A stretch of 8,393 bases of DNA from Rhizobiaceae bacterium (GCA_020696915.1 JAJFMR010000115.1:1-8393); one strand, 5' to 3'. Counted from the stretch's first letter, positions 1-6,314 are shown. The notes: generated by a model from the sequence alone, not told the origin. A program made the numbers and translations.

Positions 1-917
1 GATCGCCGCCAACGAGAAGGGCATGGCGGAACTTAGAAAGATGCTGGCCCATTTCGGGCTGGCCGTCGTCGAGGCTTACATGGGGCACGTGCAGGACAAC
101 GCCGCCGAGAGCGTGCGTCGCGTGCTGGAGCGCCTCCCCGACACTTCCCAGTATGAGTATGGCACCGACACGGGCCAGGTGATCCGGGTGAAGATCACCG
201 TCGACCGGCCGGGCCGCAAGGCCACCGTCGATTTCACCGGCACGTCGCCGGTGATGAAGAACAATTTCAACGCCCCGGAACCGGTGGCGCGCGCCGCCGT
301 GCTCTACGCCTTCCGGGTGATGGTCGAGGACAACATCCCCATGAATGCCGGCTGTGGTGGCCGGCAATGTCGAGACCTCTCAGCACGTCACCAACGCCCT
401 GTTCGGAGCAATGGGCGCGCTCGCCAACGCGCAGGGCACGATGAACAACCTCACCTTCGGCAACGCACGTTATCAGTACTACGAGACGATCTGCTCCGGT
501 TCGCCGGCCGGACGCATGAACGACGGCCGCAGCTTCGACGGGACCTCCGGAGTCCACACTCACATGACGAATTCGCGGCTGACCGATCCAGAAATCCTGG
601 AACTCCGTTTTCCCGTGCTGCTCGAGGATTTCCACATCCGGCAGGGCTCCGGGGGGGCGGGGAACCGGAGCGGAGGCGACGGAACGCGCCGCACGATCCG
701 CTTTCTCGAAAAAATGGAGTGCGCGATCCTGTCTTCGCACCGCAGCCGGCCGCCGCGCGGCCTCGCGGGAGGTGGCGACGGCGAGCCGGGGCGGACCGAG
801 GTGCGCCGGCGCGACGGCCGGGTCGAAGTGCTGGCCGCGTGTGACCAGACGGTGCTCGAACCAGGGGAAGCGGTGATCGTGACGACCCCCACCTCCGGCG
901 GATTGGGCGTCCGTTAG
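1..917 (+). pseudogene. Hydantoinase B/5-oxoprolinase-family gene, 3' part, broken by internal deletion and frameshift
   Basis: This is the C-terminal part of a HyuB-type subunit (ATP-dependent N-methylhydantoinase or 5-oxoprolinase family, cytosolic ring-opening of hydantoins or 5-oxoproline). The gene enters from the left edge in frame 2 (…IAANEKG…) and shows family signatures such as AYMGHVQDNA and the run up to DNIPMNAGC near 355. The reading then continues in frame 3 from about 346 with PAVVAGNVETSQ, QGTMNNLTFGNARYQYYE, THMTNSRLTDPE and RQGSGGAG, and stops at 915-917. In intact homologues about 20 residues separate NAGC from the AVVAGNV block; here they are missing and the frame changes. 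The motif ccggctg spans the junction and fits both sides, so a deletion of about 62 bases between short direct repeats is the likely cause. A sequencing error alone would not remove the conserved residues. Frame 2 after the junction gives Arg-rich nonsense to 844. The family call is firm, the substrate unknown. No ATPase (HyuA) part is visible, as it would lie upstream. Confidence 0.88.
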
Positions 918-954
918 GCGGCGGCCCGGTTTTGCCATCGATTTGCCGTGATTT

Positions 955-975
955 CTCCAGCAGAACTTGCTGGAG
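955..975. other. Perfect hairpin, 8-base stem, after the broken oxoprolinase-type gene
   Basis: ctccagca and tgctggag form a perfect 8-base inverted repeat around the loop gaact, 38 bases after the stop of the broken gene. No T-run follows the stem on either strand, so it does not meet the usual picture of an intrinsic terminator. It may still cap the transcript's 3' end. Confidence 0.4.
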
Positions 976-1051
976 CGTTGCGCCGGTCAACCGAATGTCA
1001 ACCTTGTCCGGCGAAGACTGTAACGCGTCGGAACAAAGCTGGAATCGCTTC

Positions 1052-1065
1052 CCGGATGTATCCGG
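1052..1065. promoter_or_regulatory. Small palindrome upstream of the GH25 lysozyme gene
   Basis: ccggat-gt-atccgg is an inverted repeat with perfect 6-base arms, about 100 bases before the start of the lysozyme gene. It sits in the only intergenic space that could hold this gene's promoter, but no convincing -35/-10 pair is seen beside it. An operator is possible. A chance palindrome in GC-rich DNA is also possible. Confidence 0.2.
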
Positions 1066-1168
1066 TGCGCAAGAACGACAAACTGCAGAGGCCGCGCTCA
1101 TTTCGCGCATGCCGCTGTAGCCGTTGGCTCTGTCGGGGACGGCAGGAGAGGGTTTGAGGGGAATAACC

Positions 1169-2008
1169 ATGCCGAACGAGACGGTGGGTCGCCACGAGGC
1201 ATCCGCGTTGGGAAGGATCCGCGCACTTGCCGCGGTGGTCGGGCTTTCACTTGTCGCCGCCTGCTCGACCGTCGAAGATCTCGTTCCGGGCCCGGCTCTG
1301 GTAACCGACGTTTCCGTCACCCACCCGCGTTTTTCCGACAGCGACCCGCATCGGTGGGAGGGTGGGGCGCCGTGGAGCTATGCCGTCCACGGCACCGATG
1401 TCTCGAAGTATCAGCGCACCGTGGACTGGGAGAAGGCCAAGGCAAGCGGTGTCTCCTTTGCCTTCATAAAGGCGACCGAGGGCGGCGACCGCGTCGACAG
1501 CCATTTCAACGAGCACTGGCGGGGCACCAAGGCGGCCGGCATCCCGCGCAGCGCCTATCACTTCTACTATTTCTGCCGCCCCGCCGCGGAACAGGCGCGC
1601 TGGTTCATCGCCAACGTCCCCAGCGACCGCTCGGCGCTGCCGCCGGTCCTCGACATGGAATGGAACCCCGATTCTCCCACCTGCAAGCTCAGGCCGGATG
1701 CGGCCACGGTGCGCAGCGAAATGAAGACCTTTCTCGAGATCGTCGAAAGGCACTACGGGAAGAAGCCGATCATCTACACGTCGATCGATTTCTTCGATGA
1801 CAACGGCCTGTCCGGTTTCCGCGGCTATCCTTACTGGCTGCGCTCGGTCGCGGGTCATCCGCGCGACAAGTACCGCGGACACCCCTTCACCTTCTGGCAG
1901 TATACGGCGACGGGCGTGATTCCCGGGATCGGCGGCAATGCCGACGTCAACGTCTTCAATGGCGACATGTCGGCCTGGCGAAAGTGGCTGAAGGCCAACT
2001 CGCGTTAA
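1169..2008 (+). CDS. GH25-family lysozyme-like lipoprotein
   Basis: 279 residues. The N-terminus has an Arg-containing n-region, a hydrophobic stretch (about residues 19-31) and the lipobox LVAAC with the acylated Cys at 32, so the protein should be exported and lipidated, probably facing the periplasm. The GH25 (Chalaropsis-type muramidase) domain runs from about 72 to 275: GTDVSKYQ with Asp77, FIKATEGG (99-106), the catalytic-type pair in VLDMEWN (Asp162, Glu164), FWQYT (242) and DVNVF (259). The expected reaction is hydrolysis of the MurNAc-GlcNAc bond of peptidoglycan. The ATG at 1169 is chosen because gagggga lies just upstream (1155-1161) and because it puts the signal sequence at the N-terminus; an in-frame ATG at 1124 would add 15 residues without a clear ribosome site. 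Both acidic residues are present, so it looks active. No holin or other phage gene is nearby, which argues for a housekeeping envelope enzyme rather than a phage endolysin. Confidence 0.92.
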   Translation: MPNETVGRHEASALGRIRALAAVVGLSLVAACSTVEDLVPGPALVTDVSVTHPRFSDSDPHRWEGGAPWSYAVHGTDVSKYQRTVDWEKAKASGVSFAFIKATEGGDRVDSHFNEHWRGTKAAGIPRSAYHFYYFCRPAAEQARWFIANVPSDRSALPPVLDMEWNPDSPTCKLRPDAATVRSEMKTFLEIVERHYGKKPIIYTSIDFFDDNGLSGFRGYPYWLRSVAGHPRDKYRGHPFTFWQYTATGVIPGIGGNADVNVFNGDMSAWRKWLKANSR

Positions 2009-2009
2009 G

Positions 2010-2056
2010 GCATCGTACCGAAAACGGGGGAGCGCGTTTCGGCAAATTTCCGATGC
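2010..2056. repeat. RIME-like rhizobial intergenic palindrome
   Basis: A two-tier stem-loop directly behind the lysozyme gene. The outer arms are gcatcg (2010-2015) and cgatgc (2051-2056). The inner arms are ccgaaaacg (2018-2026) and cgtttcgg (2035-2042), with one bulged base. The design, with gcat…ccgaaaa…gtttcgg…atgc and a G-rich centre, resembles the short palindromic elements scattered between genes in rhizobia. The resemblance is from memory and this copy would be a diverged one. It could also help end transcription of the lysozyme gene, although no T-run follows. Confidence 0.5.
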
Positions 2057-2140
2057 GAGACAAGACTTGGCAGCGGCAGGCTGCGGTGTCCCTGATCGCA
2101 CCCCGCCAGACGCCGCCGCCGAAGGCGCACGTGACTCGCC

Positions 2141-2169
2141 TTGACATTTCACGGCAGATGTTCACTTGT
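2141..2169 (+). promoter_or_regulatory. dinB promoter (sigma-70 type)
   Basis: ttgaca at 2141-2146 is a perfect -35 element. It is followed after 17 bases by acttgt (2164-2169), a weak -10 match. Transcription would begin near 2176, giving a leader of about 28 bases before the chosen dinB start. The same ttg at 2141 is in frame with dinB and could be mistaken for a start codon. Confidence 0.65.
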
Positions 2170-2174
2170 TGTTC
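2160..2174 (+). promoter_or_regulatory. LexA operator (SOS box)
   Basis: gttc (2160-2163), seven bases, gttc (2171-2174). This is an exact match to the alphaproteobacterial LexA site GTTC-N7-GTTC (GAAC-N7-GAAC on the other strand). It covers the -10 region of the dinB promoter, so bound LexA would block polymerase. Position and exact match together make this strong; about 0.3 exact copies are expected by chance in a window of this size. Confidence 0.85.
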
Positions 2175-2203
2175 TCATGACGCCCGTAACGGTCAGGGCG
2201 GAT

Positions 2204-3445
2204 ATGACGGCCACCATTCTCCACGCGGACCTCGACGCCTTCTATGCGTCGGTCGAACAGCTGCTCGACCCTGCCCTGCGCGGCCGCCCGATCGCCGTGG
2301 GCGGCGGTGTCGTGCTTGCCGCATCCTATGAAGCCAGGCGTTTCGGCGTCCGTGGTGGAATGCCGGGGCGTCGCGCCCGTGAACTGTGTCCCGAAATCGT
2401 CTTCGTCGGCGGCCATTTCTCCGAATACCGGCGGCTCGGCGACGCCGCGTTGAGGGTACTGGCCGACTTCACACCACTCGTGGAGCGCATTTCAATCGAC
2501 GAAGCCTTCGCTGACGTGGCGGGCTGCGGCGCGCTGTTCGGCTCGCCTGCCGAAATTGCGGCCGCCGTGCGCAACAGGGTCCGCAACGAGCTGGGTCTGC
2601 CGATCTCGGTGGGCGTCGCCAGGACCAGGCACCTCGCCAAGATCGCTTCGCAAGTTGCCAAGCCCGACGGGCTCGTCGTCGTCGACCCCGCCGACGAGCT
2701 CGGCTTTCTCCATGATCTGCCCGTGGCGCTCATGTGGGGAGTAGGGCCGACTACCCGGGCACGGCTGGCCACGATCGGCATCGAGACGATCGGGCAGCTG
2801 GCCCGGACCCCGGGCTGGTCCCTTGAGCGCCTGCTCGGAGCGGCGGCGGGAGAGAAGCTGTCGGCGCTGGCCTGGAACCGCGATCCGAGGCCTGTGGTCC
2901 CGAAACGGCGCGTGCGCTCCGCAGGAGCGCAGTCGGCGCTCGGGCGGCAGCCCGCCCGGCAGCGTGTGTTCGGGCCGGTCCTGCTCAACCTTGCCGAGAG
3001 GATAGCCACGCGCCTTCGCGCCAAGGCACGGTTTGGCCGCACAGTGACGGTGCGCGTACGCTTCACGGATCTTCGCTCAGTGACACGTTCGGTGACGCTC
3101 GATGCACCCGTCGAAGCCACGGCAACGCTCGCCGAAATCGCCGGCGAACTGGTGTTGAAGGCGCTTGCCGATCATCCGGCCGAGAGATTCATCTCGCTTC
3201 TGGCCATCGCCGTGTCGCACCTGGAGGAGCGCCCCGATCTCCAACTGGAACTCCCGCTTGGTCTGCCGGACGCGAAGCGCCGCCCCGGCACCTCGCAGGG
3301 CATGTCGCGCTTCATGGCCGACGCGGCCATCGACGCCATCCGGCAGCGTTTCGGATGGGAATCCGTGGGCTACGCTGCAGCCGCACTGGCACCGCCGCAA
3401 TCGGTTCCCGACGCCTTCCGCGAACTCGCCGAGAAAGAGCTTTGA
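2204..3445 (+). CDS. dinB: DNA polymerase IV (Y-family translesion polymerase)
   Basis: 413 residues, the normal size for DinB. It copies past damaged template bases in the cytoplasm. The palm starts with HADLDAFYASVEQ (Asp9 as metal ligand; Tyr14 aligns with the E. coli steric-gate Phe13), then YEARRFGVRGGMP (42-54) and SIDEAF with catalytic Asp99 and Glu100. ISVGVARTRHLAKIAS lies at 134-149, the thumb helix-hairpin-helix (MWGVGPTTRARL) at about 177-188, then the little-finger domain. QLELPL at 347-352 resembles a sliding-clamp binding motif. The ATG at 2204 is chosen because aggg lies five bases before it and the catalytic block follows at once. The in-frame ttg at 2141 belongs to the promoter, and the atg at 2177 lies at about the transcription start. 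Regulation by LexA is indicated by the operator upstream. It ends 18 bases from the convergent methyltransferase gene. All key residues are intact. Confidence 0.95.
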   Translation: MTATILHADLDAFYASVEQLLDPALRGRPIAVGGGVVLAASYEARRFGVRGGMPGRRARELCPEIVFVGGHFSEYRRLGDAALRVLADFTPLVERISIDEAFADVAGCGALFGSPAEIAAAVRNRVRNELGLPISVGVARTRHLAKIASQVAKPDGLVVVDPADELGFLHDLPVALMWGVGPTTRARLATIGIETIGQLARTPGWSLERLLGAAAGEKLSALAWNRDPRPVVPKRRVRSAGAQSALGRQPARQRVFGPVLLNLAERIATRLRAKARFGRTVTVRVRFTDLRSVTRSVTLDAPVEATATLAEIAGELVLKALADHPAERFISLLAIAVSHLEERPDLQLELPLGLPDAKRRPGTSQGMSRFMADAAIDAIRQRFGWESVGYAAAALAPPQSVPDAFRELAEKEL

Positions 3446-3463
3446 CATTGTCCGCCGCACGCT

Positions 3464-4150
3464 TCACCTCACGTCTCTTTGATACCGGAACACGAAGCTC
3501 TGTCGCCATGGCGGCTGTTTGACGTCGCCGAATCCGGACACGGCGTAGGCAGCAATCGTAGAGAGCCGTGAAACCGGCAGAAACTGCCTGCCCGGATCGC
3601 CGATCAGGATCTCGATGCCGGAGGCGAGACAGCGATCGAGAAAAGCCGTCACGCGAAGGGCAAGTTTGCGCTCGTAGAAAAGATCTCCGACCGCCACCAG
3701 GTCCACGGCGGGTGACGGGGCGGTGGTCAAATCCCCCACGACGACCGACACCGCCACGCCGTTCGCTTCTGCGTTGAGCTTCAGCGCCGTTGCAGCCGAG
3801 TGGTCGATGTCGGCGGCCGTCACCGCGCCCGCCCCCGCCATGGCGGCGGCAATCGCGACGAGGCCCGAACCGCTGCCAAGGTCGAGCACGCGCCGGCCGG
3901 CCACCACCTCCGGCCGTTCCAGGAAATGCCGGGCGAGCGCCAAGCCGCCGCCCCAGCAGTAGGCCCAGTAGGGAGAGACCGCTTCGTGGCGGCCGGAACT
4001 GTCCAGCCGGCGCAAGCCGCTTTCAGGGCCGGCCTGGTGAAGCTTGATGGCGGGGATCGCAAGAACCGGCACCAACGGCAGGTTGGCCCTGATGAAATCC
4101 CTCAGACCCGCCGGGTCTTGCATGCATGATTGCAATTGCCCGGGTTCCAC
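3464..4150 (-). CDS. Class I SAM-dependent methyltransferase, ETFB-lysine-methyltransferase/PrmA-like
   Basis: 228 residues from the proposed GTG start. The fold is a seven-strand methyltransferase: PYWAYCWGGG (60-69), motif I VLDLGSGSG (88-96), the acidic end of strand 2 in AADID (112-116), GDLFYE (155-160) in the motif IV position and GDPGR (184-188). This pattern is typical of the group containing mitochondrial electron-transfer flavoprotein beta lysine methyltransferase and its alphaproteobacterial relatives, so protein lysine methylation is the likeliest activity. The substrate is inferred, since no etf gene is in view. The start is decided by aggag nine bases before GTG 4150. An ATG at 4201 and one at 4363 are open upstream but have poorer spacing or add unlikely sequence. 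An ATG at 4123 inside the frame has no ribosome site. The gene is convergent with dinB and divergent from the small gene at 4353. Confidence 0.85.
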   Translation of the reverse strand: MEPGQLQSCMQDPAGLRDFIRANLPLVPVLAIPAIKLHQAGPESGLRRLDSSGRHEAVSPYWAYCWGGGLALARHFLERPEVVAGRRVLDLGSGSGLVAIAAAMAGAGAVTAADIDHSAATALKLNAEANGVAVSVVVGDLTTAPSPAVDLVAVGDLFYERKLALRVTAFLDRCLASGIEILIGDPGRQFLPVSRLSTIAAYAVSGFGDVKQPPWRQSFVFRYQRDVR

Positions 4151-4159
4151 GCCGAAGGA

Positions 4160-4164
4160 CTCCT
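4160..4164 (-). promoter_or_regulatory. Ribosome binding site deciding the GTG start of the methyltransferase
   Basis: Read on the minus strand this is aggag, nine bases before GTG 4150. No comparable site precedes the ATG codons at 4123 or 4363. Before the ATG at 4201 the nearest ggag is 14 bases away. Confidence 0.65.
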
Positions 4165-4306
4165 GCGGATCAATACTGTTCTGTTGATGATGCCGGGACA
4201 TTTGGCAAGGCAGTCTCCGTGTTCGGACTCCGCTGAATGCGACGACCGGCAGTGAGCGGCAAAGTTCGCCTTCGAAGACATGCACGCGCCGCTCGGGCAT
4301 CCCGGC

Positions 4307-4331
4307 GGAACGTCTGCGGGAACAGCGCGTT
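4307..4331 (+). promoter_or_regulatory. EcfG-type general stress promoter
   Basis: ggaac (4307-4311), 16 bases, cgtt (4328-4331). This is an exact match to the GGAAC-N16/17-CGTT promoter used by the EcfG/RpoE2 general stress sigma factor of alphaproteobacteria. About 0.13 such matches are expected by chance in this window. The site lies just before the ribosome site (4342-4346) and start (4353) of the small gene, leaving a leader of roughly 15 bases, which is the right geometry for a working promoter. Confidence 0.75.
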
Positions 4332-4352
4332 CTTGCCCGACAGGAGACCGGC

Positions 4353-4559
4353 ATGACGACCATATACGACGAACTTTACGCAAACCGGCCCAATCACAAG
4401 CGGCGGCGCACGGAGGGTCGGGCCGAGGATCGCGAGACGCTCGAAGAGCAGCTTTGCGAGGGTCTCCAGGATACGTTCCCGGCCAGCGACCCGGTGTCCG
4501 TGGTGACGACCACAATTCCCGGCAGATGCAAGGACTCGGCCGGCGACTGCGTCGAATAG
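4353..4559 (+). CDS. Small stress-linked protein of unknown function, DTFPASDPVSV motif
   Basis: 68 residues, soluble, charged N-terminal half (Arg/Lys-rich at 12-27, Glu-rich at 25-36), followed by LQDTFPASDPVSV (38-50) and a Thr-rich tail. I recognise the DTFPASDP block as recurring in short hypothetical proteins of rhizobia and relatives, but no biochemical function is known to me. There is no signal peptide or membrane segment. Two Cys lie near the end (59 and 65). The start is well supported: aggag at 4342-4346, six bases before ATG. The EcfG-type promoter upstream suggests induction by general stress such as starvation, heat, salt or desiccation. It is divergent from the methyltransferase gene and converges on the decarboxylase gene 31 bases away. 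The gene call is solid and the role is open. Confidence 0.82.
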   Translation: MTTIYDELYANRPNHKRRRTEGRAEDRETLEEQLCEGLQDTFPASDPVSVVTTTIPGRCKDSAGDCVE

Positions 4560-4590
4560 GCTGGAAATCGCCAGGCGGGCCGCTTTAGCT

Positions 4591-5811
4591 TCAGTCCGCC
4601 ATCGTTTCCAGGGTGGCGAGCCCTTGCGGCACATCGCCCTCGTCGAAGGGCGTGGTCACCTCGACAAAAGTGTCGGGGTAGAAGCCGTTGAATCGCGTCC
4701 TCAGCGCCAGTGAATAGGCGCCAATGTGGCCGATCTCGATCCAGTCTCCGGTATCCACGGTTTCAGGCAGCCAGAACGGGCGTGAGAGGATATCGACCGA
4801 ATCGCAGGTTGCCCCGCACACCTTGAAGGGCACGACGTTCCTGTCATGCCCGTTGCGCTGGCGGATCGCCGGATCCGCGATGAAGCGGGCCGGCAGCGTG
4901 ATCTTGCCTACCCAGGAATCCGACAGCGAGGCCCAGATCCCGTCATTGATGTAGAGCCGTCTGCCCTTGCGAAGCAGGACCCGGACGATGAGCGAGAAGG
5001 CGCGGGCGACGATAACCCGTCCAGGCTCCGCCACCAGTGGCATCTCGTCGAACTGGTATTCCTTCAGATCGCCCGCAAGCCGCGACATGATCTGCCCCAA
5101 CGACGGCATTTCCGGCGCGCGGCTGCGCGGATCGTGCCCGTACTCGGCGGGAAATCCGCCGCCGACGTCGAGGCCCGAAAATTCGAAACCGATGCGGTTT
5201 CGCACCCAGTCGGCCGACGCCAGAGCCCGTTCGTAGGTATCCGGATCCTCTATCTGGCTGCCGACGTGAAAGCACAGCCCGACCTTGAACCCCATCCTGT
5301 TCAGCCGTTGCGACAGTTCCACCGCATGGGCCGGACCCGCTCCGAACTTCTTTGACAGTTCATACGCGGCGGCGCCTTTCGTTTGCAGCCGCACGAAGAC
5401 CGTGACGGCTCCTGGGTCGAGATCGAGCGCGCGCACCACCCGCGACAGCTTGGCGACCTCGTCCTCATGGTCGACGGCGATGACGCGGATCCCGTAGGTT
5501 TCGAGCGCCTCCCTGATGTGCGACTGCGCCTTGACCGGATGCATGTAGAGCATCTCCGCATCGGCCGAGACGGCGCGAACGGCAGCGAACTCGCCGGGCG
5601 AGGCGACGTCGAAGGCCGTGACGCCGGCTTCGATCAGCGTCTGCAGCACCATCGGCTCGCCGTTGGTCTTGACGGCGTAGGCGGTCTTGCCCGGGAACAT
5701 GCCCATGAACTGCCTGGCATCGGCCTTGAGGACTTCCGGGTGGAAGCAGTAGACCGGGTCGTCGGGTCGCAGGGCGAGCGCCGCCGCGCGGGCATTTTCG
5801 AATCGCTGCAT
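4591..5811 (-). CDS. Ornithine/lysine decarboxylase-like PLP enzyme (alanine racemase fold, type III)
   Basis: 406 residues, near the usual length for bacterial ornithine decarboxylases of the eukaryotic type. The N-terminal PLP barrel has YAVKTN (Lys48 forms the Schiff base), ELSKKFGA (151-158), HVGSQ (His182), DVGGGFP (215-221) and EPGR (262-265, phosphate binding). The C-terminal part has YINDGIWAS (287-295; Asp290 matches a substrate-binding Asp of ornithine decarboxylase) and CGATCDSVD with the expected active-site Cys336. It most likely decarboxylates ornithine to putrescine, or lysine to cadaverine. The sequence does not let me separate these. It acts in the cytoplasm as a dimer, since the active sites of this family are built from both subunits. 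The start at 5811 has gggag six bases upstream; the longer open frame to 6051 has no family similarity. No other polyamine gene is adjacent, and the gene appears monocistronic. Confidence 0.88.
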   Translation of the reverse strand: MQRFENARAAALALRPDDPVYCFHPEVLKADARQFMGMFPGKTAYAVKTNGEPMVLQTLIEAGVTAFDVASPGEFAAVRAVSADAEMLYMHPVKAQSHIREALETYGIRVIAVDHEDEVAKLSRVVRALDLDPGAVTVFVRLQTKGAAAYELSKKFGAGPAHAVELSQRLNRMGFKVGLCFHVGSQIEDPDTYERALASADWVRNRIGFEFSGLDVGGGFPAEYGHDPRSRAPEMPSLGQIMSRLAGDLKEYQFDEMPLVAEPGRVIVARAFSLIVRVLLRKGRRLYINDGIWASLSDSWVGKITLPARFIADPAIRQRNGHDRNVVPFKVCGATCDSVDILSRPFWLPETVDTGDWIEIGHIGAYSLALRTRFNGFYPDTFVEVTTPFDEGDVPQGLATLETMAD

Positions 5812-6131
5812 GGGCGGCTCCCGAGATCGCGGACATTTAGAGCGCTTCGCGGCAGGATGAAACATTGCGGGGGAGAAATCTGCGTGTCGGAACGGCCTCT
5901 CGCAGCAAGACCGGCTTCTATCGTCCCGGTCCGTGCTCGAGGGAAGCACGCCGCCCGCCGCGCCGGATCGCGCCCCAGGTCGGATCGAATCGGCTGCCAG
6001 CAGGGGTGGGACCCCAGGCGCCGCCACCGACGGATCGTCGTTCCCCGACACGCCGCCACATTTCTTCCCACATCGGGAGCGGTGGCATTATCGAAGGAAA
6101 ACCCGGGCTTAGGTCAGGAGCCAGGTCGATT

Positions 6132-6152
6132 TTGTCACAATCTTGTCGCAAT
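6132..6152. repeat. Tandem 10-base repeat, possible operator
   Basis: ttgtcacaat (6132-6141) and ttgtcgcaat (6143-6152) are direct repeats spaced by 11 bases, one helical turn. Each is itself a small palindrome of the form TTG-TCR-CAA. They end 16 bases before the -35 of the miniprotein promoter, a place suited to an activator or repressor. I cannot assign a regulator. Confidence 0.4.
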
Positions 6153-6168
6153 GCAGCACATTTTCTCC

Positions 6169-6196
6169 TTGCCTGTTGCATCAAGTCCCCTAGACT
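6169..6196 (+). promoter_or_regulatory. Probable sigma-70 promoter of the miniprotein gene
   Basis: ttgcct (6169-6174), 16 bases, tagact (6191-6196). This is a fair match to the rhizobial housekeeping pattern CTTGAC-N17-CTATAT when read one base earlier as cttgcc and ctagac. Transcription would start near 6203, about 25 bases before the small gene. Its location supports it more than its score does. Confidence 0.45.
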
Positions 6197-6215
6197 CGCA
6201 GCCGTAGATGGCCAC

Positions 6216-6221
6216 AGGAGG
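6216..6221 (+). promoter_or_regulatory. Strong ribosome binding site of the miniprotein gene
   Basis: aggagg, a full anti-16S match, six bases before ATG 6228. An ATG at 6224 is only two bases away from it, which is too close, so this site selects the 28-residue frame. Confidence 0.7.
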
Positions 6222-6227
6222 CTATGA

Positions 6228-6314
6228 ATGGGTCTGACACGGCCGATCAATGCGCTGATGATTTGTGCTGCGTTTGCTTTTATCGGCGCCCTCATCATGG
6301 GCGTTCTTCCCTAG
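6228..6314 (+). CDS. 28-residue membrane miniprotein
   Basis: A very short gene with a full set of signals: a promoter-like pair at 6169-6196, aggagg at 6216-6221, an ATG six bases later, a TAG stop at 6312-6314 and a strong terminator 50 bases further on. The protein begins MGLTRPINAL, giving a short N-terminus with one Arg, followed by one hydrophobic helix (about residues 9-27, rich in Ala, Ile, Phe, Gly) and ending GVLP. It should be a single-pass inner-membrane peptide, probably with the N-terminus inside by the positive-inside rule. I have the impression that similar tiny proteins with TRPINALxICAAF occur in other Hyphomicrobiales, which would support a real gene, but I could not check. 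The function is unknown. It is divergent from the decarboxylase gene and convergent with metF. Confidence 0.7.
   Translation: MGLTRPINALMICAAFAFIGALIMGVLP

Larger units (their letters stand above)
5812..6227. other. 416-base intergenic region between the divergent decarboxylase and miniprotein genes
   Basis: It holds the leader of the decarboxylase gene (minus strand, ribosome site at about 5818-5822) and, at the right end, the tandem repeat, promoter and ribosome site of the 28-residue gene. Between about 5880 and 6130 I see no gene: the open frames there are Arg/Pro-rich GC shadows without ribosome sites or recognisable motifs. No RNA gene or clear hairpin stands out in that middle part. 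Confidence 0.6.

Noticed and set aside
955..975. Perfect hairpin as a rho-independent terminator of the broken oxoprolinase-type gene
   Set aside because: No T-run follows the stem on either strand. Listed only as a hairpin.
1031..1045. GAAC-N7-GAAT upstream of the lysozyme gene, a LexA-box-like site
   Set aside because: One mismatch to the box. About six such near-matches are expected by chance in this window, and no promoter is seen with it.
1247..2152. 301-residue minus-strand open frame opposite the lysozyme gene
   Set aside because: Antisense shadow of the GH25 gene with no recognisable domain. The same holds for the long minus-strand frame at 2326-3120 opposite dinB.
2141..2203. TTG-initiated N-terminal extension of dinB
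   Set aside because: The segment contains the -35, -10 and LexA box, lacks DinB homology, and a ribosome site precedes the ATG at 2204.
4320..4332. GAAC-N5-GTTC inverted repeat inside the EcfG promoter
   Set aside because: The spacing does not fit LexA, and the bases are already explained by the promoter spacer and -10 element.
5383..6207. 274-residue plus-strand frame opposite the decarboxylase start and gap
   Set aside because: Mostly antisense to the decarboxylase gene. The rest is Arg-rich with no motif and no ribosome site.
5918..6298. 126-residue minus-strand frame in the gap left of metF, overlapping the miniprotein gene
   Set aside because: No ribosome site, no recognised motif, and the second half is Gly/Arg-rich shadow. 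Kept out for lack of support.
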